DNA of 64,000 bases from Typha latifolia (lineage: Eukaryota > Streptophyta > Magnoliopsida > Poales > Typhaceae): assembly GCA_019914945.1 (NCBI GenBank), contig CM034104.1, positions 10,404,046 through 10,468,045 on the forward strand. The letters run 5' to 3'. Position numbers and translations under genes: made by a program. Below, piece by piece: positions 36,025 through 47,971 of the stretch. How positions within the stretch are numbered: the stretch's first letter is position 1; every line of letters begins with the position of its first letter. A model generated the notes under the pieces. That model saw nothing but the letters and a program-made list of their open reading frames with translations. It had not been told where the DNA came from and did not search any database.

Positions 36025-37384
36025 TTTGAAGTAATTTTGGCAAGCGTTTATTTATGTAGACTAGTTAATCAGGTTGCTATATATACTCTACTCCTGAAGT
36101 TTGCGATTTTGGCCCTATTCTAAGCTTTTGAATCTTATGGTCCGTGATCTGAAAATTTGACATGCTTCGTTGTTTATGGGTTTTTGCATGATGCTTAGGA
36201 ATATTATGGTTTATGCAAATTGCATCTTAATAGGTAAGGCGCCCTGTAATTGATTTTTGCGCTCAATCTAATAGGGATGATCATTCCACTAATTACCCAT
36301 AGTCGCACAGCAAATTGTTTTTTTTTATCCTGTTTTATGTGATGCAACTTGAATCAAAATCATGGTTGTTTGGTTATCATTTTTGTTTGGCAGATGCCCC
36401 TAGTGTTATATCGTAGGGCTTTTGTAATCAATTGGTATTTTTGAAGAGCTCCTCAATCTGTCCATTACCAGTGACAAAGGGGATGAGTGCATTTTGAAAT
36501 GCAATTACTATCCTGAATAGAATAAGGATCCACTTTCCACTAATTTTTTTTTTAATGTTTAATACCCTTTAAAGCCCTAATGGTGTTTGGAAGGTTATGG
36601 TGCAGAGAGATCTTCATTGCTGAATCAGGTGGACTATCTGGCTCAAGTAGTTTTCCTGCCGTCTCTTCTTCATCCTCTTGTACATGATTCCAAGCTAATT
36701 ATATACAATAGCTGCTGCACACACCTGTACCCTTTCCTATGGACTTCATGGATAGGAGTGAAATTGGAGCTAGGCATTGAAGGAGCTATTGCTTGCTGTC
36801 GGTTAACACTAGAGGAATCAAAAGGTGGAGTGTTGGGTTCTCGACCAGTTGAAGCAAAACTAGAGTTATTGTTGGTAGTAATATTATAATGGTTCCTGAC
36901 AGCAGCAGAGTGATAAGTAGGTAATGAAGATCTGTGATAAAAAGATGCTCCACCGCCTGTGTGGCCGTCGTCAATTCCTTCGAGTTTCATTCTTACTAAT
37001 GTGCTACCAAGGTGGGATACTTAACGCGTTAGCTACAACACTGCATTGCATGGGTCGATATGCACAATGTTTATCTGTACCTTCTTCATTCAATTAATAG
37101 AATCCATAACATATTCTCACATCTTAGCAACGAACACGGCTTTCATTAAATTTCTGCGGATAAAACATGTGAACCATTGGCTAAATATCATCTCTCAAGA
37201 CCACTAATGAAACTCTAAATAAAGTAATCTTCAGTAAAAATTATATTCTTAATAAGCATTAGAGACTTTAGCACCTCAAGGTAAGTCACAAGTGACAGTG
37301 GTCTCTTATTTAAATTTATTTAACTCCTCTATTACATTAGTATATCCCAAATCATCAAATCGCAGACTCAGGCCTTCCTAAAAA
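36025..37384. other. NOP56 3' flank with an unassigned minus-strand ORF
   Basis: The first few hundred bases are probably 3' UTR. On the minus strand 36990-36670 an open frame starts MKLEGIDDGHTGGGASFYH and is rich in Ser, Asn and Thr. No family was recognised. It could be an exon fragment or chance, and no splice context settles it. Confidence 0.25.
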
Positions 37385-37995
37385 CTATCCCAGTTCCTCT
37401 CGGTAGTCATGGAACTGACACTCAGCTTTGCCATCCAAAAATAATGATGCATAGAGGACCTTCTGTTCCTCAAGAATAGGTGTGAACACACAAAATCTCT
37501 TGCATCTCCTGCACCATGCTCTCGGATTGTCACCCGTGAAGTGAGGTACCTCGATCTTAGGGAATTTCAGAGCACCATCAGGTTCACCAATGACGCAGTT
37601 GAACTGATCCGCTCCCATAGTAGTTGGTTCAGATGGCTCCTCTCTAGTGGCAAGTGGAGGTTTTGATGATTTGAGTGATGTGAATGGGTAGACTCCTGAG
37701 GTTTCACCATTATCCACTACTTTTCCTTTCGTTTGCATCTCATCAAACTCCCAAAATAAGACTTCAATCTGAAAGCAAACCTGAGATTGGAGGTGATCCA
37801 TGGACAACTTCATTGATTCTGAATGCGATTGAAGCTGCTCCCTTAGATCTTGGATTCATTTCTCATTCTTCTATAACAGCTCTGCCAATGTCGCTAAATG
37901 GGTAGATTCCGCCATGGATGCTTCGATTCCTACTTGAGCTGACCACAAAGGACCGATGACGGCTGCCTTGGTACCAGATGCAACAATCAGATACC
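37385..37995 (-). pseudogene. Ty3/gypsy gag N-terminal fragment with primer-site-like leader
   Basis: The minus-strand frame contains LKFPKIEVPHFTGDNPRAW, QKVLYASLFLDGKAE and related gag motifs, ending at 37385. Upstream, codons from about 37915 (ATGGCGGAATCTACCC) read in a gag-like Gln/Glu-rich N-terminus with stops. TTGGTATCTGATTG near 37986-37999 (minus) resembles the initiator-tRNA-Met primer-binding site. No pol follows downstream, so this is a truncated element. Confidence 0.65.
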
Positions 37996-38032
37996 AAAAT
38001 CTTCACATCCTTGCTCTAATCCCTCAGATTCA

Positions 38033-38089
<57 letters not shown>
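38033..38089. repeat. (CT)n microsatellite
   Basis: About 28 CT repeats, directly upstream (minus-strand sense) of the gypsy gag fragment. Confidence 0.98.
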
Positions 38090-38093
<4 letters not shown>

Positions 38094-38946
38094 ACTGACT
38101 CACGTGCTACCCACATGCTAACTTAAGGACTCGTATGAAAGACAATCAATTGATACATGATGTTTTTGTAAAACTGCAGTCCCTCGTGCAACAGATACGG
38201 GATTAAAACGTAAATCTCTACTTCTTCTCCAACGGTCTGCTACCCAATTATTAAAGTAATACATGCAAATGACTAGAACACCCCGTCTAAAATATGTATC
38301 ACATATTTTCAAAGAATATCTTTCTATTTTATTTTATTATTATAAGGGTAATATTACATAGCTATTAAATCATTTTAAACAATTTGTACGAGGGCCAAAT
38401 AATATTTTCTTAATCTAAATTTTATTTTAACTATGATTAATTAAATTTAATTGACAAAATGATATATTTGAAAGAGTTTAATAATTTCGGTGATGATTAT
38501 GATATTTTGATGAATGTAGTAGTAATTATGATATTTGAGAAGTTCACTTTAGCATTTGTGTAGAATCCCTAAATTTTAAATCTCATAGAATTCATCTATG
38601 GTAGCATAATGCTGCTATCAAGAGCAAATCACTTTTGATTAATGTGAGACCTTAGCAGCTCCACCAGAAGACTCTTTGTAGTCCAAGTAACGGTCATGTA
38701 CTATCCTTAGAAGAGAACCAGGTGGGAATCTTCCTAATTGGTAATTTATAATGCTTCCCCTTCTCCACCACTTCTGAATTCAAATGGTAGCAGCACCTGC
38801 CAACCAAATGATATAACTTTTGTTAGGAAACCTTAGATTTCACCAAGCTAAACAGTTTCTGCCATGACAGAATTTCTTTACTCTGGTTATACTTGATGAT
38901 CTGCAAAAGAAGCGTTTGATGTACAAAAAGTCAGGCATTATACATT
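38090..38946. other. AT-rich intergenic DNA and PPR 3' flank
   Basis: No gene is seen. The part next to 38946 is likely the 3' UTR of the PPR gene. Confidence 0.5.
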
Positions 38947-41341
38947 CTAGATCACTCTAATCATCCGGGAAAGTGCAGTTTCTCTCCCATTGTCAGAAAA
39001 TTCTCTGAGAACTTGTTCCACTTCATCCACCACCCCGAGTCTATGGAACCACCCGGCCAGGACTTGGGATGCTTCCTGAGCGATTATGATGCCATCTTCC
39101 TCCAGCTCCAACAAAAAGGATAGAGCTCTTTTAAGGTTGTTCTCCTTCTCATAAGCACCCAACATTAACGCAATGCATTTATCGGATGGTTTCATCCTGG
39201 CACTTCTCATATTTTCTAGCACACTACGAGCTTTTTCACTCTGTCCAGCCACACAATAAGCATTCACAAGAAGAGCACAAAACTTACCATCAGGAACTAT
39301 TCCTGCAAATTGTATGGCATCAAAAATTCTTTGAGCTCCATTAGAATTGCCAATGGTAGAGTATGCTCTTAACAGTGCCTTGTAAACTTCCTTTCCTGCG
39401 TATATCTCTTGGGCTTCCATTTCTTTAAGTAATCTCTCTGCATACTCTAGCATATTGGCCCTTATATAGGACATGATCATCGAGCCATACGCTCGTTTAT
39501 CCAGATGTAATCCAAGCAACTTAATCTCTTCAAAAGCTTGCTTGGCCCGGTTAAGATCTCCAGACTTACTGTACATATGAATCAGGACAGTCAGGATCAC
39601 CTGATCACATGGGAAACCTCTGCTCTTCATGGCCTGTAGTGCATCTTCAGCATGCTGCAAGAGATTGTGCTTCCCATAAATGTGGATAAGTTTGGTATAG
39701 TCACGGATATTAGCTTCGAAAGAATCCTCCAGCAGGGCATATTCCATTACCTGAGAAGATGACATGATGTAAGTAACTTATGTAGATATATATTTAGGTG
39801 ATCATCTGGAAGATATTATGCACATAGGTGCTAAGAATCTGCTCAAATGCCTGTTCTGCCGAGACCGGTAAAAGAGCAAGTAACATTCCCATGCAGCTGT
39901 GGGTTCCCCCTGCATATGATTGCTTCTGGCTCAAAACGTACCATTTTCCGTGTTCAATGAGAGGGATCGGTTTGGTTACTTAGGAATCACAAGCAAAGCA
40001 ATCTACGCCATCATCGAACGAAGGAGCAAGAATAATAATACAGTCTATAATGCAAAGATTGCAATTTTCATAACCCAAGAGGTCAGTCAGGTCAGGAAAT
40101 ACAGCCCGATCTCCAAATTCTTATTCAGAGGCCCTTTTAGGAGCTCTATCTTCATTTTCGATTAAAAACTCTCCATACTATTTGTTTCTATCAGGGACTT
40201 AAAAGATTTAAGCGGTGCTTTGGAAGACCACGTCAAATCCAACCAACAAGCTGAAGTGTTGCACGACTCAAACTTTCGAGAGAAGGATGTGCTCGTGAGT
40301 CAAGAGCAAGGAGTAGTTAAAATACTTAAATTGATAATTCTGATCCCAAACCCATCAAAAAGTTGAAAGCAATACATCACAACACAAACTGGTTTCTACA
40401 TTAAATGTTTGCACATACAGATAATTGGTCAAATTCTTAAGAATTAAAGCTTATTTCTACATGCATTTCTCAGACCTGGATAGCTCAATAGGAACTTCTT
40501 TGAGTAGTCAAAGTTCGTCTTTGATGTGTCTTAGTCGTAGTAAGTAGCACTTCCAAAATAGCAATGTGACAATACAACTCCATCAATCGAACATCATAAC
40601 TGTACAAAAAAGTAATGTAACGAATATTTTGGTCTGTTATTTTATGAAATGATCAAGAAGCACAAATTTGCAGTATGAAGATGAAACATAGCAAGTATTT
40701 CCAATTTCATAAGCACTGCAAACTAAAGGTACATAGATGGGAAATAAATAGTCACGCCACAGGATGTTACGTCAGATCTTTTAAAACAAAGAATCTAATT
40801 GCACAGATGTGAATATACACACTGATTGAATCACCGGAGGCAAAAAAATATACAGGGCAAAAAGTAACAAACTGACCTCCATAAGGAAAGGATTCTCAAT
40901 CCTTGTCATCTCTTTCAGAACAGACAACCAATCAGCCCTTCTGGGCTTCATTGCCTTGACCCAAGCAGCCAAGAGGAGAGGAAAACTTTCATCCTTAGAA
41001 GAGAAACATATGATGCGCTCCATGAGAGCCTTGCAACGGTTAGACATCTTTGGAGAAAGCTTAGAAATGGCCTTTTTCTGATCCTCTGTTATTTCAAGTG
41101 CCACATTAGTCCATTTAATTTTTTCTTCTTCTTTTATATCACATTCCTTCATTTCTCCATCATGGCCAACTGTCATAGCTTGGAATAAGGAGATATGATG
41201 GACAGATTTATTATGAGGCAGTGAAGCATCGCGACTGGAGAAAGATGTATAGGAGAGTTGATGAAAGGTTCTAGTGGTGGCAGTGGTCAATATGCTGAAT
41301 GGGCAGAAGTGGGACAACATGAGCGAAGAAAGGAAACTCAT
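38947..41341 (-). CDS. P-type pentatricopeptide repeat protein (At1g01970-like), two exons
   Basis: Exons on the minus strand: 41341-40877 and 39750-38947, phase-0 intron of 1126 bp (GGAG|gtcagt ... ttctcag|GTAATG), total 422 residues. The first about 40 residues are Ser/Thr/Arg-rich with few acidic residues, like an organelle transit peptide. Exon 1 continues with a conserved non-PPR region including LSPKMSNRCKALMERIICFS and KAMKPRRADWLSVLKEM. Exon 2 holds about six consecutive 35-residue PPR motifs (for example DYTKLIHIYGKHNLLQHAED, LTVLIHMYSKSGDLNRAKQA, YKALLRAYSTIGNSNGAQ). The arrangement matches Arabidopsis At1g01970 from memory (about 409 aa). PPR proteins bind organellar RNA; the target of this one is unknown. 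Confidence 0.93.
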
Positions 41342-43090
41342 GGCATGAAGTAAATGATATATGAGATAATATATTATTAACTGTGAATTGAAAAAGAAAA
41401 GGACATGAAAGCAAATCAACAAGGAGAAAGGAGAAACAAAATTTACTATCAAGAATTGGTTCTGACTTTAATCTGACTGTCTCAGTAGATAAATATTTTG
41501 TTAGTTTTATTGGAGTAAAAAGATACTCGAGTTAAGACTGTAATAGTAGTAGCATTTTGTTCCTCCATTACCACACCTGCAAAAAAAAGAAAACCAGTTG
41601 AATTCCATTTGAATTATTGCACATGGAAAGTTATGCTCAGACCATCTAGACATCTTCCAAAGATGAGGAAAATCAAAGAGGAAGAAATGAAGAATAAGCA
41701 GTACTAATAATTTATGATTTACCTTCTGAAAGCTTGTTCAGGCTATTATATCTAATGTGGAAGTAATAAGAATCAAAAGTATAAATCATCACTAGACCAA
41801 CAAATATTGTTACAAGTAATTTAAGTCGGTTAAGTGCGGAAATGAGGAAGTTACAAATTCTATCATATAAGCCCAGTTGTCCATCTGTGATTCTCAAAGA
41901 TTTACAAATTATCTGAAACTATATATCCAAAAAGCAGTAATTTCATATAGCATGATGTTTCCTTTCGATTAAGAGAGGAGCCTCAATTAAAGGGGAATAA
42001 GAAGAAAAACTTATATGAACTGTTTGGTTGAGAGTTTTACTAGATGTTGCATTACTAGATACAATATCTAATCTAAAAATTATTGTTTAGTTTAGTACAC
42101 AGAATATAAAAGGCGGTATTTTAAAAAACTAATTAGACACACATGCAGTTTTTTGACATCCACTTGAATTAAATGGATACCAAAAGAGTACATCTAGCTA
42201 TCCCAAACTGATTCATCTTTATCTTTTTATCCCAATCCTAACTCAACCCCAACCAACCTCTCTCCTCTTCTCTTATTTTCATCCTCAATTCTAACTCATC
42301 TTTCCTCCCCTAAATATGTCATTATGAAATATAACTAATCAAACATGTATTTAACAAATACATCATTACAAAATACAATCAACCAAACAAGTAATTTATT
42401 TCTTTAGATACAATATTTAGAGAAACATGTATATCTTAATACACATGTATTTCTAAATACAAAAAAACCAAACAACCCCATAATGATTTGAAAGGCACCC
42501 ACCGCCACAGCATAGTGCCTAGATGATATGCAGGCGCATATGTGTATGCGCAGTCCAGTATTTTTATATAAAAACAAATTAAAAATAACTATATATGATA
42601 TGTAATATATCATAATATAGTAAACATAAACTTTCTAGTAGTTCACTACACCAAAATACAAAGTAACTGATCACAATTCACAATTGACATACTACAAAAC
42701 TCATTAACACTTAGCAGTGATCTACATTCATTGTGGCATATAGTAAAAACCCAATTTAATTATTGTTCTTTCCGTTAAAAGTTGGGAAAATTCTCATTAG
42801 TATACTAACAAGTAACAATTAACGAACATGAAGGACTGCAGTCTGCGGTTGGTGGTATGCGCAGCACACACACACACACAGAGCTGCGGGTGGCCGCCGG
42901 TGAGGTGGGGCTGTGGGATCCGGAGGGGGCTGAGAGTGAGACTGAGAGTGAAAGTGTGAGGAGCGAAAGAGAGATCATACCTTCCGCTGCCGCAGGAGAG
43001 AGGAGAGAGCTAGAGAGTGGAGACTGGAGAGGGGGAATCAAGAGAGAGGATAAGGGCTCGAAACTGTGACGGACTTTCTTTTTCAATCTA
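41342..43090 (-). other. PPR 5' UTR, inferred 5'-UTR intron and first noncoding exon
   Basis: A strong acceptor (poly-T then GCAG) on the minus strand at 41577-41580 precedes a leader exon 41576-41342. Farther up, CT-rich DNA at about 43080-42985 ends in a donor-like GGAAG|GTATGATC (about 42980). Together they suggest a 5'-UTR intron of about 1.4 kb, which would contain the MITE-like insertion at 42018-42479. Only RNA data could prove this. ORFs here are not supported as coding. Confidence 0.35.
42018..42479. mobile_element. MITE-like element with TGTTTGGTT inverted ends
   Basis: TGTTTGGTT at 42021-42029 and its reverse complement AACCAAACA at 42466-42474 bracket AT-rich DNA. The right end continues as GGGGTTGTTTGGTT when read inward. 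This is a common pattern for plant MITEs. Target duplication was not resolved. Confidence 0.5.
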
Positions 43091-43214
43091 TTGCCGGTAA
43101 GTCACTAGACCCGAGCCACCTTTCTTTACCCGCTAGTCAGACCCGACCCGTTATCCCCAGCCCAATTTTATAATCGATGGACGAGGAGATGAGAGGAAAG
43201 AGCAGAGAGAAAAT

Positions 43215-43384
43215 AATTGAAATGATAATTGATTATAGTAATACCTTAGAAAATTAATTAGTAAATATAAATGTATTGAATGGTAGAGGAGAGGAGAGAG
43301 GAGAGAAAATTATGTATTAGTAAACTAGTATTGAGATAAACTATTGTTTGTTTGATTATTATACTAGAATAAAGAGACTTATAC
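43215..43384. repeat. MITE family A, copy 2, interrupted
   Basis: GATTATTATACTAGAATAAAGAGACTTATAC and preceding sequence with GAGGAGAGAGGAGAGAAAAT resemble copies at 9400-9740 and 62785-62945. A hAT-type MITE is inserted at its right end (43385). Confidence 0.5.
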
Positions 43385-43699
43385 TAGGCTGGCAAAATAG
43401 ATTGCCAAAAATAATTGGATAAATATTAAATAGTATAGTTGGTTAAAATAGTTTCTATTAATCTAGCTAATCTAGGTCGAATCCTACCTACTAAATGTCA
43501 TTTTTTTCTTAAATGTTAGTCATATCATAATCAGCCCACATAAGCCTGCAAGCCGAGCTCGAGCCTCATTGAGCTGAAGAGGAGCCGGGCTGAGCCAAAC
43601 TTTTAACTCGAATCGAGCTTGAGTCGAGTTGAGATTTTCTTCCTCTCGAGCCGAGTTGAGCTAGCCTAGCTCGCTCAACTTGGCTCATTTACACCCCTA
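43385..43699. mobile_element. hAT-type MITE with near-perfect 8-bp target duplication
   Basis: The 315-bp element starts TAGGCTGGCAAAATAG and ends CATTTACACCCCTA. Flanks are ACTTATAC (43377-43384) and GCTTATAC (43700-43707), 7 of 8 matching. The right half is rich in GAGCCGAG/GAGCTCGGCTC-type motifs like the element at 5573-6053. Confidence 0.7.
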
Positions 43700-43707
43700 G
43701 CTTATAC

Positions 43708-45936
43708 CATAAGTGAATAGGCATCATGGAAAGCAACTACGAAAAGATAGATACTTATTCAAGCATGGGTATTTTGAAATGTGGCCAGTCCAATCTTATG
43801 GTAAATAAAAAAAAAATGCTTTTTATGCTAATCCAATCTTATCGGTCCAAAGGTGCATAGACACTTAGCCCGTCCATATAATCATGCCCAACCAGCCATC
43901 CGTCCATAATTTGCCCACCTAATAATATAGACATGGATTGGACTAGGTTAGAAAACTTGAACATATATAGAGCAATACCTTTTATATTATATTATATTTT
44001 TGTTATGTTTTAAAATTTGATTAAGTGGATTGTTATATACTTTGAACTTGTAGAGTTTAATTCTGAGTTATGATACTATTATATCTTTTTTAAAAACATA
44101 AAGATTTCTATTAGTTTATATTTTTACAATATTTATATATCTATAATTGAATTAAGCCTTCTTTTAAACTTGATTTAAGCCTAAATCAAGCTTGATTCAA
44201 TTCAAATTTGCTCCGACTCGAAATAAGGCTTGACTAAGACTTAAAATTGCTTATTGATTGACTCGTTTAGGCTCGAGATTATAATTGGTTTGAATTGAAA
44301 TGATTTAAATTTAATTTGACCACAAATCTATGTGCAATTTTTTTTTCAATTCAAGTTTGATTAGAGCTAGGCTCGATTAAGCTTGACTCGATTATACCCC
44401 TAAAAAATATGCTTCTATCAATTTTCTTATAGTTAGGACTCTTAAGAAAATAATTGTTGTTTTCAAATGTAAAAGTTCAATGATCTCAGTAGCAATAATG
44501 ACTAGATATTTCTCAATAGATAGAAACTATTTTGAATGCACAATGTTGCTATAAACATGGACCGAAGTTTCAACCGATCTTGATCTGCATCAATTGAAAC
44601 ATATCGATATTGGCCAACCATAGTCGAAACCAATGTTTATACTAGTTTTTAGGTTGGGAGTTGAGACAAGCCAATTGGGTCGAAACAGACTAGTATTAAC
44701 TAGTCTGATCCAACCCAAATCTAAAATATGTATGAATATTATTTCTTCTTTCTCACTCTCAACTCTTCTCCCGCGACTTTTTCTCTCTCGATGCATCCCT
44801 TTCTTCTTGATGTGACAAAGGCGAGCAATGACAAGTAATTTTCTAGTGAGATCACCTCCGGCAAGTAATTCTATGACGAGGTGAGGTGCTTTTTCCTCTA
44901 ATTTTTTGTTAGGATTTTTTTCTTTTATTTTTTCATCTCTCCTCTCCTCTCCTCCCTCCATTTTTTCTCCCTGTCGTAGTGTTGTTGCCTTGTCTTTGTT
45001 GTTATAGTAGTAGTAGAGAGAGAACAGATTAAAGAGAGTAAGGGATAGGTGATTTATCTTTTTTTTTTATATATTTTTAATATTTTTCTTGCATTTTATA
45101 ATAATTTCTAAAATTTTATGTAAATAAAAAAAAACTTATGCTGAAACAACCAATACAACTAATACAGCTGATTAATACTTGATAATGAATCGGATATCTA
45201 AAAAATCCCGGACGCCATCCCAATGGTGATTAGTAGCGCAATGTGGCTACGGGTTAAAGTACCTATGAAAGAGACAATATGACATTTTACCAGTTTAATG
45301 AGTTTCCATGATAGTACACTTTTAACAGAGATTAATTTTTTTTATATTAATTTATTCAATATGAGATGTTTTGAATAATTTATAATTTAATTAGCATATA
45401 TTGGATTTTGAAATTCAGTACAAGAGATAATAAAATTATTTAATTTCTAAGATGGCTTATATATTGTTACAATCTTTTTTCTTTTACTATATGTATCACA
45501 TGTTATATTTATTATTAGACATATTCTTAATAGAGTGAGTTACTTACTAGGCATCTAGCTTATAATGACTTATTATTTTGAAGAAATTTAAAAGGCCAAT
45601 TAAGGGGGACTCTAAAGGCTGAGTATATTTTCGATGTGTTAATATATTTTTAGGATCTAATTATTATTTGGGCTTTCATGTTTCTTCATATTTTATCCTA
45701 GATATTCGCGATCATTATGTTCCTAGATTGGGGCGTGACAGAGGGGATGAGCTCCCAAGCTACAATGAGTGAGCCTCCATTATTCTTCCTCGGGATAGCA
45801 CCTGCCCCACTTTGGTAAATGTCCTTTGAGATCGATCCATTTGTATTCACTTTAATCAAGCCCAAAGGAGGTCTAGATTTATTTTATTGCTCAAAGAGGA
45901 GACATTTTCTTCTCTCCCTATAAAATCAACATTCCT
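43708..45936. other. Intergenic, AT-rich DNA with a possible hAT end
   Basis: No gene is supported. Around 44150-44402 the DNA has AGCTTGACTCG-type motifs and ends CTCGATTATACCCCTA at 44402, resembling the right end of another hAT MITE whose left end was not found. The minus-strand ORF at 44590-44961 is low-complexity and not considered real. Confidence 0.35.
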
Positions 45937-46717
45937 TTTTTTTAATATAAAAGAGTCGAAAACTCAGCTAAGGCTTAGAACCCGATCAGAAGTCCTATCA
46001 GTTGAGTCCAAAATATGATATTAGTTAGCTCATAAGGTATTAGGATAAATCCTCCCACCATCCCCTCCCCCTACAAGATTCCCCAAGTTACCTTTCGACC
46101 TATTTTAACTGCTTAGTCAATAGCTAAATTCCCCTCCTTATAGGTATGTGGTATCTTTACATTATCAAAGAAAGAGAATATCTAAAAGCATTCACAATGT
46201 TGCAAATGCGCTAGAGGATTAATTCCTCCCCCCGTAAACACCTTTACAAGTTTTAAAGTGAGTTTCAACTCTGAGCGGACTGTACTGATTAACTACCTCC
46301 TGAAGGCCTATTAGCATCATCCAGGCTTCATTTAGTAGAGGAGAGTTGCAAGGAGTCGGTTCCACCCTCGCCTATCGAAATCCTTAGTGACAAACCATGC
46401 TTCCCCTCAGTAGTCTTTCTCCACATAAGACTCGTTTGTGTTGATCATCATTCATCCCACTGACAGTGGCTCCCATTAGATTTTGACTGTGCATTAAGCC
46501 ACTGTTACTTCATGGCCAACCCCAACTGGTAGTCGGTGATGAGATAGACTGCCTGGTCGGCCACCTATTGTGGTGGGGAGGTCTCCTATTAGAATTCCTT
46601 CACATTCCATGGTTTCCATATTTTCCACACTGTAGCAACAAAAGTACCTAAAATGAGGCCATTATGCATTAGGTTAGGGTCCTAGACCTTAGTGATCAAG
46701 TCTAGGTAAATTAAGTC

Positions 46718-47971
46718 TAGAGGTTTAAATGAGCCGAGCCTGAGCGAGCCAGCTCCTACTTAAGCTCGGCTCGAAATGAATTTCGAGCCTTAGAATTGGG
46801 CTCCGGCTCAGCTCAGCTCAACTCGAGCCGAGATCGAGCCGGGCTAGACCGAGTTCGAGCTGAGCTTAAGCTTGAAATGAGCTTATTATCAAGCTCATTC
46901 AAGCCGAGTTGCCATATCGAGCCCAAGCCGAGCATCACAGCAGTTTGAGGAGTCCGCCAACCCCCACGACTTTGGTCTCTTCTATGAACTGTTGTTGCGG
47001 CATAGCAGTAGGAGCCATAGGAGCTCTTTTCTAAAGGACGTTGTCATTGCCCACATCATCGAAGAAGGTGGATTGGCTTGGCGCGAGATAGTAGAGGGTG
47101 GGCGCAGCGTAGCGCCCATGGGAGAAGGGTGGAGGTCCGACAATGAAGGCCTCAGATGACCATTGTAGCTAGTGGGTTCCATAGTGGCAGTCGGTCTCCC
47201 AGGCTCTTCTCTTCACTTGAGCACGTACTTGTTCTTCTTAGAGGAAGAGGGGATCTTGTCAAATTTTGTTTTGTTAGGCTACAGTAGATGTAATGAGACC
47301 TGATAGCCCAAACTAGGTTATTTAGTGCTACTGTGGTCTGGGGCTAATGGAGAGGCGGCGAAGCTGGAGCACGGAGCATCTAGGGGCACACATTGTCGAG
47401 GTGGGTCGTCGCGACCTCCCCAAAAGGCAAAGCGCGCTTGCACGGAGCGCGCAAGCTCGACTAGCTTGATCCCAAACTCATGGAGCTCGTCCCGGCCGTT
47501 GGAAGAGGGAGGCCCGATTCTGATGATGCGGAGGAAGGGAGGCCCACCAGGGTGGAGGGTGAGGGCTTGGATCAAGGCCGACCACTAGAGGCCTTGCATC
47601 AGAATGAAGTATGACATTTAAGAATTAAAAGCCTTGATTGTAATGCCTTAGAAAAGTGATGGATAAAGGACAAAAAGGAAAAGATGGCTTTCTACATGTA
47701 AGCGTACCCCACCGGTTGAGACACCTCTCATATATTAATTATTAAAAAATATGAATTGATTAAATGTCACCATCCTACACCGGTAGACAAAAAAAAAGAA
47801 GAATTACTCAGTGCGGCCTATTGAGCCGAGCCTGAGCGAGTCAGCTATAGCTCAGACTTGGCTCGAAATTAATTTTGTACCGATTTTGACGGTTCAAGCT
47901 TAGCTCATCTCTAACCGAGCTAAGCTGAGCTCCAGCCAAGCCGAGCCTAAGCCGTTCGTTAGACAGCCCTA
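46718..47971. mobile_element. Pack-type hAT element carrying a GRAS gene fragment
   Basis: The 1254-bp element starts TAGAGGTTTAAATGAGCC and ends TTAGACAGCCCTA, flanked by perfect 8-bp duplications ATTAAGTC (46710-46717 and 47972-47979). Both subterminal zones (46718-46940 and 47815-47970) are dense in GAGCCGAGCC/GAGCTGAGC motifs like the other hAT MITEs here. The GC-richer interior (about 46950-47600) is gene-derived, including a GRAS-domain fragment. It is inserted within the LINE relic. No transposase is present. Confidence 0.82.
47318..47605 (-). pseudogene. GRAS-domain transcription factor fragment captured by the hAT element
   Basis: The minus strand reads MQGL, then a stop in place of the usual Gln, then WSALIQALTLHPGGPPFLRI, IGPPSSNGRDELHEFGIKL and VELARSVQARFAFWG. 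This is the VHIID-to-leucine-repeat part of a GRAS protein (family consensus: Q-W-P-A-L-I-Q-A-L-A-x-R-P-G-G-P-P). The frame then shifts, with VATTHLDNVCP readable in another frame, and ends at 47318. The downstream part (about 46960-47200) is also open for long stretches but was not identified. GRAS subfamily cannot be fixed from this short piece. Confidence 0.85.

Noticed and set aside
42805..43086. Ser/Leu-rich ORF near 43 kb
   Set aside because: It is better explained as CT-rich 5'-UTR sequence of the PPR gene; no domain.
44590..44961. Minus-strand ORF of 123 codons, Glu/Lys-rich
   Set aside because: Low complexity, no recognised domain, antisense ORF equally plausible.
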